NCBI GenBank assembly: GCA_965153455.1
Contig: OZ234496.1
Span: 496,001-560,000, forward strand
Origin: Sphagnum compactum
Lineage: Eukaryota > Bryophyta > Sphagnopsida > Sphagnales
DNA: 64,000 nt
Direction of reading: 5' to 3'
The notes under the pieces are model-generated. The model was given only the letters and a program-made list of their open reading frames with translations, was not told where the DNA came from and did no database searches. Below are positions 46,967 through 59,802 of this stretch, piece after piece. The translations under genes and the position numbers were made by a program. Position 1 is the first letter of the stretch. Each line of letters begins with the position of its first letter.

Positions 46967-48922
46967 GCTTCTTTCTCCCCATTCTTCTTTGATGCTTCTA
47001 GAGCCTAAACAGGGTAAACAACTAAGAAAAGGCAAGAATGCTTGAATTTCGAAGGTTGGGGGGCTCATTACCAATAGATATGTTTATAAGTAGCTGCCCT
47101 CCTCTTGAATTCTGTGAACACTAATACCAATATACATCCGTGTACAGTTAGATCCTACAAGACTGAAATCTATGAGAAGAAATCAAAATGAAATATCACA
47201 TGGCTGGCACACTACTCGGTGGTCACAATTTCATACATAGCAATGTTCTGCTATTTTGGTAAAATAATTCAAGACCAACATTATGTTAGTGCTTGATTAA
47301 AGAAAACAAATTCAGCTACTGCAACTGCAAAAATGAAAGCTCACACTCAACAAATGCACGCATGGAACCATGAAAGCATAAAGCAAGTAGCCCTAGAACA
47401 CTTATATTGAAAACATGCGCATTAGTTCAATTCTGTGCAATGAATAAGAAACATATATGTGTCAACAACTGCACTGCATTAGTTCAATTCTGTGCAATGA
47501 ATAAGAAACATATATTGTCAACAACTGCACTTGCATTAATTCAATTCTGTGCATGAATAAGAAACATATATATGTCACAACTGCACTGCATTAGTTCAAT
47601 TCTGTGCATGGATAAGAAACGTGAAACTTATCATACAATGTGCAAACCTAAATAGTTCTGCAACTGTACTTAAATTGAACATTCAATTAAAACACATCAT
47701 AGTGAAGATATTACAATACTGACACTCTCCCTTCAAACAAGCTGACTAAATGGAAAAGCCCATTTCTGTACATTCTAGATTACAATTGAGAAGGTGAAGC
47801 TCTTGATTTAAACTCTAAAAATATGCTTGCACAGAGCAGTGCCATTTTATGAGCCATATTTCCAAAACTTCAGATCATGAAGCACTACATAACCCTGAAG
47901 AACCTGGGAAATGCAGGAAAAAATGTACCTTCGAATAGTGCACCACAAGAATTGCAGACAATTGACTGAAAATTTCCCAAATCTGCCTAATTTCCTGGTG
48001 ATGGATAAAAGTATTTTGATTTCTGTCTAGTTCTGAGATACTCAGCTAGTAGCCGTTTCCACATCATGAAGATGGAGATCTAGAAGAATGAAACAATGTA
48101 TAAGGGGAATATGCAATAAGAAGCTAGCTTAAAGGGGTCCCACTTCAGAAATCAGAAATCTTAGAAATCTCAGAAATCTGTGCTTGAATTCATGCCCTTA
48201 ATCTTCGATTCGAGACAAAATTGACAAGCCATCCACATACCCAGGAGCAGGTTGAACACTGCAGGGGTAGTAACAAAGAAATGAACTTTGGTTTTTGAAG
48301 CAGGCAACTGAAACCTGTTGAAAGAAATTTCTCAAGAGCTGCAAAGACCTCCAAACCAGAGCCTGAACCATCACCATGGACATGAACCTCTCTCATACAA
48401 AGTATTAACAGCCCAATCCATGACTATTGTATCTTTGTGGAGGGCCTCACAACACTGTCACGGACTTCCAGTTGTGTAGCGATAGGTAGTGTGTCTGCAC
48501 AGCATGCTGATATAGTCAGGACAATAGCTGCAACAACTGTGTTCTTTGCACTCAAAGCAGGAGAAGCAAGCTGGCAGCAAGAGTTTCATGAGAAATGCTG
48601 CCTAAAATAGGGGAACCACAAGGTTCTACAGGGAATGAGAACTGGCAAAGATACCTGGAAATGCCAACAAAGGTGGTGACTCTGCAGATCATCCCCAGAT
48701 TTGCTCCGAACCAGCACTACCTATCTCAACATCATCAGGCCTCACATTGTCCCATGTTCATCTCATGTGCTAATTAATATTCCCCTACTAAGAGTCTTGT
48801 CCCCACAACAGTTGCACTGCACTGTCACCACCCTTGAAGAACATCCAAAATGACAGGCAAGCTGGGCCATTGATGGTCCAAATGGTGGTGAGCAATAGGC
48901 AATCACTGCACCACAGACTAAA
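46967..48922. other. Convergent 3' region between PDH and PEX16
   Basis: It holds the 3' UTRs of both genes and a 57-bp tandem repeat (47,419-47,630). No further gene is supported. A coding-like minus-strand stretch at about 48,190-48,396 is discussed under rejected items. Confidence 0.55.
47419..47630. repeat. Four-copy tandem repeat, period 55-57 bp
   Basis: GCATTAGTTCAATTCTGTGC (one copy with TTAATTC) begins at 47,419, 47,476, 47,533 and 47,588, followed by ATGAATAAGAAACATATAT and CAACTGCACT. Copies are nearly identical. Confidence 0.95.
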
Positions 48923-51829
48923 TCAAGAAGCTGCTGTATACATGTAAAAGGCTTGGATGCCAAGGACCAGGTCCACCCCCTTTCCTGGAACACCCAAAAA
49001 AAATCCGTGTCATTTGCATATTTCTACAACCCCTACCCAAAGCCATTAAACAGACGAGAAGAAGAGCATACCGGCAAGGGTACCAAATAACGGAACAGGC
49101 TTCAAAATTTGTTCCACGTTGTCTAATCGTTGCCTGCAAGTGCAAGTCCAAGCATAAACAGGTCAGAACGTAAATGATTCATTGACACTTCTATAAGGGA
49201 AGATGATTAGCCAGTGAGCATACCGTGTGTAGCAATCAAAGAAGGGACTCCTCATCAGATAAAGTGCCCATAGCACTTGCCTTCTCAGGAGCTGCACCAG
49301 CCCAACAGAACAAAACAAACCTGAAGCTTAAGGCTTACTTGCTTAAGCTGGAAGTAGCCAGCAAACCATATCCCTCCAAGCAAACACGAAAGGAAAATCC
49401 CACTCAGTCTTCACCTCATTGACATCCAGCCAGCCCATCTGGTTGCTAGATTCAGGTCTGCCCTAGACAAGATGCCTTCAGGTGTCCACATGCATGAAAT
49501 TCATTACAACAGGCTCTCAAGTACACTGTAAGAAAAGAAATATTTCTCACTTGTAATAGCAACATATCAACTAAGCCTCACAAGCTGCCTTGACTGGTAT
49601 TGCAATAGGAATGATCTCTATGCATAAGAATATGTGGTGAATCACCTCATTCTTTTCAAGCTTTGACATTGTTGCTGCTGGCCTCAGGTGGTTGCCTACT
49701 TTGTAACTGGGTAAAGCGGTTGTACTGTACAACACAGTCATGCCAGTTGCATCCAAGGCCAATGACAGCAACCATGGCAGCCAAGATCGCAACCCATAGC
49801 GGCGAATCAATAAAACATACAGCAAAGGTCTCAATATCAACAGCACTTCTCCAACCACCAATGCTTTATTTGTGTGAGGCCTTGTCTTCATTTCCCCTGT
49901 TTCTCATACAGACAGATAGACATGGTATAAATGCATACAGGCATCTCCCAAGAAAAGTCCCTGTACTGTGACATATAACTGAAAGAGCACACAATGAGCA
50001 AGAAACCCTGAATACATAAAGGATCATAAAGACAACTGCTCCTAAAGACTTACAAGGGTTGGATGTGTGTGGTACTGTAGAAGAGTGGCCAACAATCCAT
50101 GAAGGTCTGGTGCTTTCTCCCACATTGGCACGATACTTTAGCATAGCCTGCATTGCCCTGTCAGGCCTGCTTGTGGAGGGTGCAGTTCCTAGCCTGCCTC
50201 GCCCTAGAGCTGGATCAAACTGCGAGCCATCTGGTTGATCGCCCACATTGGGGGTTTCACCTCCATCAATCAACATCTTGTACCCACTCTTGTGAAGCAC
50301 AAGCAGCCGCATGAGCACCCTAGATGAAATTCAGCAAATTGAAGCCCATGTCAAGATCATGAGAGCTAAACATGAAGACACGCTAACAGGATGGTGACCC
50401 CGCAGGAACATCAGTATGACAGTAGAGCAGTACAAGGAGCAAAGAATTACTTGATAGTCTCCACAGTTGCCACAGGGGTCCACTTGTGATCTCTCCCCAG
50501 GTAGTATTCAGCACCCATTTCAACCAGCACTTCCATTTCTTTGACCACTGACAGGAGTAGTGGCCAAGGAAAGGTTTCTTCCACTGCCGCTACTAATGAT
50601 GGACTGCTGGAATTAGGGTGGCGTGGGCCTGTTGCAATGATGTGCTGATTCATAACCGTCACCAGTCCCACGACAGTCGACACTGCACCCCACATGTGTC
50701 CCAAGTAGTGAATGTTAGCCATTGACTTCAGCAAATTTGGATATTGCACATCTCATCCAGGAATCATAAATCTCAAACATACCAGGACACATGTTCACAA
50801 CAAAGCTGGCTGCAGACATAACAGCAAAATCCTCACTGCACCATAAGAATAGCTTCTCCAGAAAGCTTTTTGTTACTTACCTGACCAATGATCCACTCAA
50901 CAGCGCTCATCATTGTTCCACTACCATATGATGAAGGAGGAAGAGGAGGAAATTAAGAAAAAATGCAGTGGCAATCAAAATCATAACCTACTCTTCCAGT
51001 TTCCGTTCCCCCTACTTCAATAAGGCAACATCTTCTACAAATTGCTCTGAGGCTTAGAAAAATACAAGGGGCAAAGTGCATCTTTTCCAAAATGGACCAC
51101 AGCTTTGTACATGTAAAATCCTTCATCCCATCAATTCACAACATGCTGCACAGACATGAGGAGCATGTGAGATGAGTCCAAACATACAAGCTTCTGGCGC
51201 AAGCTCCGACTTGGCAAAGCGCTCGGGCAAGAACCATGTCAGCGTCTGCAATTGTCCCCCACAATAAAATCCCAAATAAAGGTGTCAAAAAAAATTGCAC
51301 TCCTGTAGACGTGCGGGGCGTTTACTCTTTACACCACTACAAACTCCCATCATCTTCAAGTGCTTCTGTGTTGATTGCTGCTTCTCTTATTTAAAAACTC
51401 CCTTTCTCCCATCCCAGAGTAAAAAAAAAAACAGAATCCCTAATCCCAGCAAGAAAAAATAACAGAAAAGAAAAAGGGCCGATGTATTCCAGATGGTGAA
51501 GAAAACACCCAAAAACAAAACAAAAAAACAGCGCATTTTTCTTTACTTTCTCGTTTGAAGACGTCATCAAAGACCAAGAGAAACAAGAACACAACAAAAG
51601 GACCGCAAAGCAGTGAGCACCAAACCCTAAAACCCTCAAAAAACAATAATACAACATATCGGAGACACAACAACTACAACCAAAAGAAAACAACAACAAC
51701 AACAACAACAACAACAATAAGAAGAGTAGGAGAAGAGAGGAGGGAAAAAAATGTCCATACATTGGCGAGGCTTTCCATAGAGGAAAGCCATTGACTGTTG
51801 CGACGAACCCATGCCTTGTACGCTTCCAT
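48923..51829 (-). CDS. PEX16: Peroxisome biogenesis protein 16 (PEX16/SSE1 family)
   Basis: Nine exons on the minus strand: 51829-51761, 51245-51188, 50682-50451, 50319-50054, 49896-49700, 49462-49415, 49291-49224, 49133-49072 and 48984-48923. All joins are GT-AG and in phase, giving 353 residues against 367 in Arabidopsis SSE1. PEX16 is a peroxisomal/ER membrane protein needed to insert peroxisomal membrane proteins; in Arabidopsis it also affects seed oil and protein bodies. Blocks in order: MEAYKAWVRRNSQWLSSMES, LTWFLPERF, MNQHIIATG, KSGYKMLIDGGETPN, LRPLLYVLLIRRYGLRSW, RRQVLWALYLMRSPFFDCYT and a C-terminus ending MYTAAS (compare YTYISGS). The middle, residues about 145-210, is variable and hydrophilic as in relatives. 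The last four exons are only 48-68 nt. Intron 1 carries an (AAC)n tract at about 51,690-51,717. The gene looks intact. Confidence 0.92.
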
Positions 51830-51964
51830 GCTTGCTTGCCCTAACTCCCCCCCTTGCAACGCACAAGAGAGCTTGGCGTCCTCTCCCCTTTACTTCCCTT
51901 TCTCCTCCGACCCCGCCCCCCCGCTTCCCTCTTGCTCTGCCCTGCCCGCCCTAACCCTAGGAGC

Positions 51965-52240
51965 CCCTAGGTGAACAACATGGTTTATTTTGGGCTACCT
52001 TATGTAAACCACATGGTTTATTTTTGACCACCTTAGGTGAACCGCATGGTTAACTTACTGTCATCCCCCTAGCTTAATATATGGTTTGTTGAACCATTAT
52101 AGTTACTTACATGGACTATTTGGGTCCCCAAGGTTTCCAGTTTGCACTTGGTTTGGTAAGTCCCCCTAGGTACTTAACCACATGGTTTATTAACCCCTAG
52201 TTACCCACACGGTTAGTTTTAAGTCCGCTAGTAGGTACGG
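51965..52240. repeat. Degenerate tandem repeat (33-bp core) beside the PEX16 promoter
   Basis: GTGAACAACATGGTTTATTT, GTAAACCACATGGTTTATTT and GTGAACCGCATGGTTAA start at 51,971, 52,004 and 52,037. Looser copies of ACATGGTTTA and CCCCTAG continue to about 52,240. PEX16 is transcribed away from it. Confidence 0.65.
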
Positions 52241-52345
52241 TACCCCACATGTGTGGAGCCCATTAAGTACTTACGTGTCATTTGGGCCCTTTCTTAATGT
52301 AGGAGCCATTGAATCCTTGACACTTGGGGAATGGGCATGAAATGT

Positions 52346-52381
52346 CTAAACCCTAAACCCTAAACTTTAAACCCTAAACCT
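52346..52381. repeat. Short interstitial telomere-like tract
   Basis: About five imperfect copies of the plant telomere heptamer CCCTAAA occur here (TAAACCCTAAACCCTAAACT then TTAAACCCTAAACC). The same word occurs singly or doubly at about 10,720 and 34,208. Such words are common near plant promoters (telo-box), so this is not evidence of a chromosome end. Confidence 0.7.
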
Positions 52382-52555
52382 TGAGACCTGGAGCCCTTGG
52401 ACCCCCCCCATTGAAACCCATAGTTTATACCCATTTTGCAACAATGGGCATGAATGAATGAATGTCTTTAACATCATCATGGGAAACCTTCATGATGATG
52501 AGATTTTGGTTTCACACAAGTTACAAACTAATGGCCTCATGGGCAATTGAATCCT

Positions 52556-52680
52556 GAGTTCCAGCATTTTATTATTATACCCAGATTTAATAAAATTTCC
52601 CTACTTTGCAGATAATAGTGAAAGAGGGGGTTTTGCAGATGAAAGAAGGGCTCACTCACAAGGGGGAGGAGTCACTTTTA
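52556..52680 (+). repeat. Dispersed repeat family R1, decayed copy 4
   Basis: CAGATTTAATAAAATTTCC, CTACTTTGCAGATA and GTGAAAGAGGGG follow the order of an R1 unit. The flanking parts are no longer recognisable. Confidence 0.55.
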
Positions 52681-54289
52681 CAGATATCTTTATTTTGTTT
52701 TCAAGAGGAAAATATGATCGAAGGCCATAATCAATCATAATTGATAATTCAATCCATTGGTAATTGATTAAAAAATAATACAACATTATTTGTTGAATTA
52801 ATAAAATTTTTGAGACTACAAGAGTCGTGGTAGTAACAATGTGATTCTCTTCTCATTTGTGCCTTTATATTCATTGGAAATTATCATGGCAAGTGCATTA
52901 GAATTATGTGTAAATACAATCCAATTGTTCATTGTGATTATATAGTTTGTAGCAAATTGAATAGCCTTGGGAAAATTTCCCACAATAATTTAGAGATTTT
53001 TTTTTAAATGATTTGTACTTGACCAACCAATTGTGATTTATTTTTTTCACACAGTTTTGGAATTATATATATATAATTCTTCTTGATTTTACACAAAAAG
53101 GGAACAAATTACAATATGGAAACTATAAGCATATTGTTGTGAACATGCATGTGGGAAATTATGCAAATTTTATTTATTATCTAAAATTGCTAAAAGATGC
53201 CATGGATGCTTTGTGCAAGAGCCACACATGTGTCACAAAATGTGTATGACAGTCAATTTGTTGTTCTTGATTAATTAGACAATTTGTCGGAGGAAAAATA
53301 AAATAAAATAAAATCACTAGGGCCAAGTTGGTTTTTTAGATGTTAGAGTGAATGATGGGGTATGTGAAATGCATTGTAAAGAAAAAGCCCAAATTTTATT
53401 TTTCTAATTTGCACACATAAAACACGAATTCTTTGAATTAGAACCATATGATTTACAAGCTATTTTTAAGAATAAGAAATAAAATATTTTAATATGTTCC
53501 AATAGAATTCCCAATCACTTATCTTACACAATATTTGCTTCAAAAGCTATACATATGTAGATATAAAACTCTTCATAGGAGGTGAATGTGTCACATGTAA
53601 ATGTTACCCTTCATTGACATTATTATATGCACAAATGTTTATCATCTCATGCATGTATTTATCTCCATCATAATTAGGGTGAACATCACCTGCATTGAGA
53701 TATTTAAATGACTTAATTAAGTCAAATATTTCATAATTTACCCCCCAAAAAAATTATGTGAGACACAAAAATACTCAAAATAAAAATAACTTGATAGGAT
53801 GTTAACATTCAACACAATCTCAAAGGTCTCTCACTATAATAACAAAAGGTGTTTCTTTATGTCAAATGCTTTATCAACTTTGAGTGAATTCACTAGTTGT
53901 AATGAATAGGGACCAATGAAAAAACAGTGAATTCATTGATCTAGTGAACAAAGACTAGTGAACTACACCCACATTTTGTAATAATGTCTGATATATGATA
54001 CAATAATATTCCTTCCAAAATTACACATGCACTTGTATATTCCAAAATTATATTTAGGCTTTGCATTGCTTCACATTATCAAACAATCAGTTGACACAAG
54101 GTCAAAATATTAATAGATTTAAATTTACTTAAATAAATTATTTTTAAGAGATAATTTGGTTACCCAAAATTGGTAATCCATGATCATATAGATTGCCCAT
54201 GAAATTATTTTCATTTTCATTAATTTTAAATTACACATGCATTTATTATATATTTCAAAATTTTATTATACACGAGAATCGTATGTTGG
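52681..54289. other. AT-rich intergenic DNA, nothing recognised
   Basis: The stretch has high AT content and many stops in all frames. I see no gene or clear repeat. Confidence 0.6.
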
Positions 54290-54651
54290 ATGTATGAGTT
54301 GTACGATGTGTTGGGGTATTCTTTTCTGTGTATAGTATATGATTTACGTATAATACATCAGGCGTACTTGCTGCGTATGTACAGCGTCCTCCGCGCGGCG
54401 CTCAAGGGCAAAGAGGGGACGCTTATGAGATTTTTGCTGGAGATTTTGTTTCTAGAGATTTTGTTTTGTGGCGGGGCGGGGAGGTTGTTTCTTCTTCTGT
54501 GTTCAGCAGATTTTTGTGGAAGTGGGTTGCTGTGCAAAGCGGATGTAACACACTCTTGTTTGTTGCTGTTGCGGCGTGAAGAGAAGGGGGTTTTTTTGTT
54601 GGTGGAAAGATTTCTTCTCAAGAAGAAGAAGAAGAAGAAGAAGCAGCCAAG

Positions 54652-56434
54652 ATGAATGACTCCGAGGTTTCCAAGCAGGTGCAGCAGATGGTGCATTTCA
54701 TAAAACAGGAAGCTGAAGAGAAGGCAAATGAGATCTCTGTCGCTGCCGAAGAGGTGAGGGAAAAAAATAAATCCTAATTTGGGTGCCGATCTGATCCCAG
54801 AAACTGAAAACCGATGATTCAGATGCTTCTTTTTTTTGTGGGTGGGTGTTTGCTGTTGTAGTAGAGGGTATTGATTGAGAAACCACAACGGCTTTCGGTT
54901 CTTTGTGTTTTTTTCAGTGTGATGTATTATGTGGAATGCTTTTTGTAGTTAGGGTTTGCAGCCCAGGTAAATCTCACTCTTTGTGTTCTTGTGGTTTTTT
55001 TTTTTGGCAATCTTTCTGCAAGCAAGAAAGGCATCTTTTGATGTGGTTACAGGTATGGAATGATTGGGGTTTTGATTGATGTGACTCCATGGCTGAGATG
55101 ATTCAGGAATTCAATATAGAGAAGCTCCAGCTGGTGGAGGCCGAGAAGAAGAAGATTAAGCAGGAATATGAGCGCAAGGAGAAGCAAGTCGATGTGCGCA
55201 AAAAAATGTAGGACTACAAATCCAGAGCCAGATTGATTTGCTGAAGGATCAGAGGAAACTGAAAGAATTCAGATAGTTAGGAGGACTGACTGATTGTTGC
55301 GGTGGGTTGATATCTTGTGTAGAGAGTATTCCACGCAGCTGAATGCATCGCGTTTGAAGGTATTGCAAGCACAGGATGATCTAGTTCGCAAGATGAAGGA
55401 TGCAGCAGAAAAGCAGCTCCGATCTGTGAGCTTGGATGATGATGACTATCCTTCACTTCTTGAAGCTCTCATCCTCCAGGTTTGCTGTTCCACCACCTTA
55501 TCCAAATCTCCAAATACTCAGCACTTGAAATTCCACTTTGAGAAAACACAGGTACACACCATCATGGCTACTTTGGCATGCATTTTGGTGCAGGGTTTGT
55601 TAAGGTTGAATGAGTCTGCAGTACAGCTTCGTTGCCGGGAGCACGATCTTGAGTATGTTAAATCTGTTGTCAATTCTGCTGCAAATTCATATGCCAAAAA
55701 AACTGGCACGGATCCACCTGAAGTATTTGTGGATGAGGAACACTTTCTTCCTGGTCCTCCAAAAGAAGGCCACCATGGATCCTCATGGTACTCTACTTCC
55801 ACCAATCTTTAGGAATTTTTGGACGTTTTCCTCTTTGTTGGTGTAGCTCCTTGTGCTTTGTATGTAGATGATTTGTGGGAAATTTTGTATGAAAAACTGA
55901 TACGTTTTGCTGCTTGTGTATGGGTGTTCTCCTGAATAATCATGTTTATTGGGGTGTGACAGTGCTGGGGGTGTTGTTTTGGCAACAAAAGATGGACGCA
56001 TAGTGTTGGAAAACACTCTGGATGCACGGTTGGAGGTTGTCTTCAAGCAGCAGCTTCCTGAGGTGCATTTTCATTTCAGGACTTTCTCAGTTGAAACTGT
56101 TAATTGCAGAAAGATCCAGGACTTGGATTTTTTTCTTTTGTTGGAGATCCTTAGTCCTTACAATTAGCTTCAGATTCTTGGTAACTGCCACAATTGAGAA
56201 CCTCTCAAATTGAAGGGTTGCGAGAACTGGAAGTTTCAACCCAGAAATGCCACTTGCAACAGGGCAATTATGGCAAATGAAAGAGTCTTGATTGCTTTGC
56301 TATAGGCATTATAAAGTAGTTAGTCATTCTCCTTCTGGGCTCTTGAATTGATGTGGCAAGGTGGGACGGTTTTTTTTATTGTGTTTCAGATTCGGAAGCG
56401 GCTGTTTCCTGCTGGAGGTCTGGTGGGTGCTTAA
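54652..56434 (+). CDS. V-type proton ATPase subunit E
   Basis: Six exons: 54652-54753, 55107-55207, 55323-55479, 55594-55787, 55963-56062 and 56390-56434. Joins are GT-AG and in phase, giving 232 residues, the normal size. Subunit E forms the peripheral stalk, with subunit G, that holds the catalytic V1 head of the vacuolar proton pump. Landmarks: MNDSEVSKQVQQMVHFIKQE, the long charged helix FNIEKLQLVEAEKKKIKQEY, QLNASRLKVLQAQDDLV, AVQLRCREHDLEYV, the globular end GGVVLATKDGRIVLENTLDA and RLEVVFKQQLPE. Exon 2 ends AAAAAAAT|GTAGG and exon 3 begins A|GAG, restoring the usual KKIEYS. The C-terminus IRKRLFPAGGLVGA fits plant members. An (AGA)n tract at 54,622-54,642 lies just before the start. 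No defects. Confidence 0.95.
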
Positions 56435-59300
56435 ACACCACTATTCTTATCTGCATCTCTGTCATCCCGCCCCCCCAAATTGTCTGCTGTCTGTATTTCT
56501 AGTGAAGAAAATGGTTGATGGGTATATCACAGTGGGGCACAAGAGTCCATCTTGTGTTATTCGTGTGCTTCTTAATGTGAGCCAGCCCTGTAATAGCTCT
56601 GTCCAAGTGAACTCTTCTCATTGTGTGCTAATAATGTGCAAGCCATTCCTTTAACATCTGTGCACAAACAGGGTTCCATACATGAATTCCTGCTGCGTCA
56701 ACATGATCATGACTATGCTTGATCAAACTAGCATATAATATCAGTGCTTGTGTGCATTAATCTCTCCAACAGTGATTCCATTTTTTGTTTCATTAGGATG
56801 TGAATTTGGGATAAAGTTTTGCATGGTTACAGCCTCATCTGAAGATATCTATTTCTGGGTTATTGCTTCATATATCAGAGAATGATTGCAGTTAGTTACA
56901 GCACACTACAGCAACTGGTGTAGAAACTGATATGGTGCTCTTTTGAAATTCAGTCAGTAGACATTCTTTCTTTGGGAAAGATGATTGGCACTGGGACATT
57001 TGGACTGTAACTGTGGGCTCTATGGTCATGTTACCCTAGTTTTTGTCCTGAAAACAGAGAACTCGTCGCAAGTCCACCTTTAACCCTGTAGAGAGGCAAA
57101 GCCCTTTTTCCAACCATTTCAGCTTTAAACCATTTGACCATGAGTTAGAAATCTGGTCCAATCTACTCATCCATGAATGTGATTGCTAATCTAATCATTG
57201 GATTCAAAGTTTACATGCTCACAAATCTGGGGTAAAAAGATTCAATTGAAATCAAGGAAGGGATGATGAGATCGCAAAGTTAGTTTGAGCAGTCACACTC
57301 TGTGAGTTGATGGAGAAAAACCCGAACACTTCAAAAACATCTTGTCGATGCTTTGAACTTGTTCCAAGAACTGTTCTGAGAAGATTAATTTTGTGGGGCT
57401 CTAAACTTATATATATATATATATATTAGAAATTGTGACCTTTAACTCTTTAGATGTGATTGCAAATATGTTCATGGTTTTTTAATATAATTTTTAATTT
57501 TTAATTTAATTGTGTGAACAATGAAAAACAATTAAGATGGATATGAATGTGAGGAAATAAACAAAAATATAATCAAATAATACCTCAGTAATGATATATC
57601 ATATAAATGTGTTTACAATTTGATTTAATTTTATGAAAACTTATTGGGGCCATTATTTCCATTTTTAAAAAAAAAATCAACTTGATTGATATCATCTATT
57701 GTCCTAATGTGGAATTGTGTGCAACTTCAATATAGTTATATAAACCATTTATAAATACTATAACTATAAATCCTCGCCATCAATTTTATAACTATTATAT
57801 TTATAACAAAATTTTGGACATAAAAGAGAAATATAAATAAAATTCTAAGCATCTAATTTCATGTTTATTTTCCAAAAATACATTCATGTCCACTTTATAA
57901 TGGGATTATGAAATAATGGATTTTAAGGTTGAATTTTTTTTTGTTAGTTCAAGTTGTGACCTTCTGAATAATATTTTCTTGGTTGATTTCATTTCCAAAA
58001 TCAATTCCAAAGGGTGTATTTTTTTAATTTATAAAAATGACATATTTCATTGCATGAAAATGAAAAGCAACCAAATATGACAATGATAATAAGTTAAAAA
58101 CTTTGAGCTTGAATATATTAGAAATGTTTAAAAAAATTCCTTTTTCAAAAATTCCTTGATATTTATCATTTTCCGGAAAACTATTTTGTATATTATTTTA
58201 ACACATTTTATTCTATATCATATAAATGATTGAATGCATAATAGTTGTGTATAATATTGGATGACATCAATTTATGAATTCGTTCAAATGGCATATTTCT
58301 AATATTTGATTTGCATGATTTGATGAACATTTGTGTTTCATATAAAAGTATTAAAAAATGTTGAAAATGAACCTTATGGTTCATTAATTCAATAAATAAT
58401 TCAAATGATAAAAATAAAATCAAATTGGTTTATAAGATATAATAAAAAAAATCCCCTTGTTTGTTTCATCCTACAAAAGTTGGAATCTATTTTTGTACAA
58501 TGAAGTAGTTTAGAATTGTTCAAAAAAATCTTAAAATTTTGAAATATGTCAAAATGCCTCCAAAATTCTCAATTTTTTTCACAACAATTATTCTTTCTTT
58601 TTAACACACCTTTTTATTTCCATGTTTTATTGCTTCACACACTTGTGTATCAATGCCTTCATTGTGAATTTCCATGTTCTTTTATGAGAGTTTTGAATAT
58701 TAATTTTTTTTGCTATTTCTCCCTTGCACAATTTTTTGCATTCCAATTAGTTTGTTATACAATTTTTCTCTTTCTTTGTGTAAGATGTGTTACTAAGATT
58801 GTTGATTTTGTGACAACAATAAATTAATTTAAACATCATTAAATCATTAAATCATAATTTTTTTTGGTTTTTTTTTTTCGTCTTTCAAATTTTATTTTTT
58901 TGTTTGCAATTGGTTTATAGGAATGGGCCACAATCTTTGTTCAAGGTGTAAGGTTTATTGACAATTTAATTCGAAAACGAATGATGCATCATTAGATTTG
59001 TTTATTTATTCTATGGGGTTTTATAGATGTTTTAGGTTTAACGTTTTCTTCTTGAAACATAAGGTGGACATACAATTTTCAAAAGCATTCAATTATTTGT
59101 CATATTATCATTGTCATATTTGTTAATCAGATTTAATCTAATCTAATCTAATGTGTGTTTTCATGTAAACGTTATATAACAAAATCAAAATTGAGATTGA
59201 CACAAATAATGAACTATTGAGAACCTCATTGGAACATATGCAAAAAAAACATAGGGTTCTAGTGGCAGTTTGCATCCAGAATCTTTGGAATCTTGATAAT
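56435..59300. other. 3' flank of subunit E, then AT-rich intergenic DNA
   Basis: Moderate composition continues to about 57,390, then AT-rich DNA follows from a (TA)n at 57,411-57,425. No gene is recognised. A short (TAATC)n run lies near 59,130-59,150. Confidence 0.6.
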
Positions 59301-59336
59301 TTCATAACCTACCAAAATAACATACTACAGGAGGGG

Positions 59337-59519
59337 TCATCCACTGCAGATTCCACGTCCTAGGAAAGCTACTTCCGTAAGCCCATTGGTGAGCCCATTT
59401 TCCTCTATTTGTGGAGACGAAATAACAGAGGAAGAGAGAAGGGAACGGTGATGGAGGGGAGTAAACCTTTGTTGTTGCAGTGCTGCCCATAAAGCTCCAG
59501 AACTCTGAAAACTTTCCAT
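59337..59519 (-). pseudogene. Fragment resembling the N-terminus of a plastid glyoxylate/succinic-semialdehyde reductase
   Basis: A 60-codon open stretch starts MESFQSSGALWAALQQQRF. It continues with a Ser/Leu-rich segment like a plastid transit peptide and ends TEVAFLGRGICSG before a stop. The last part resembles the first beta-strand and GxGxxG turn of beta-hydroxyacid dehydrogenases such as plant GLYR proteins (FLGLGIMGSPM). The rest of the enzyme is not found downstream; the minus-strand continuation is AT-rich. This is probably a truncated copy of an exon 1. The likeness is short and from memory, so identity is tentative. Confidence 0.35.
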
Positions 59520-59802
59520 GTTGTCTTCGGGAAGTCATTGCAAGGTCTCATTGAGCTCCAAGATGTGACTAAAACCAGGAGGTATACAGAGCTCAGTCTG
59601 GTATGTGAAACAATTCCAGTGTTGCAACAATTTGTATTACATGGACATTCAAGAACTCAGCTTGATACAATAATATTATGAAACACTGTCCAAGGCACAA
59701 GCCAATTGAGAGGCCTGTCTACAGGACCAAAATAGACATCCACTTTCGTACTAGAAGACAAAAACTGCCTGAAGTACAGCTGATTGTGCAAATGTAGGTT
59801 CG

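Noticed and set aside
48190-48396. Minus-strand stretch reading EVHVHGDGSGSGLEVFAALE, possible last exon of another gene
   Set aside because: It looks coding-like and is followed by an acceptor and a short frame ending in a stop. I found no upstream exons, and it lies in the probable PEX16 3' region. Too little to call.
48763-48993. Alternative PEX16 end reading QQLLDLVCGAVIAYCSPPF
   Set aside because: That frame does not match the phase left by the preceding exon. The other frame of the same exon, ending MYTAAS, is in phase and matches the PEX16 C-terminus.
52346-52381. Chromosome-end or telomere fusion signal
   Set aside because: Only about five imperfect heptamers are present. Such words occur singly in many plant promoters and at other places in this window.
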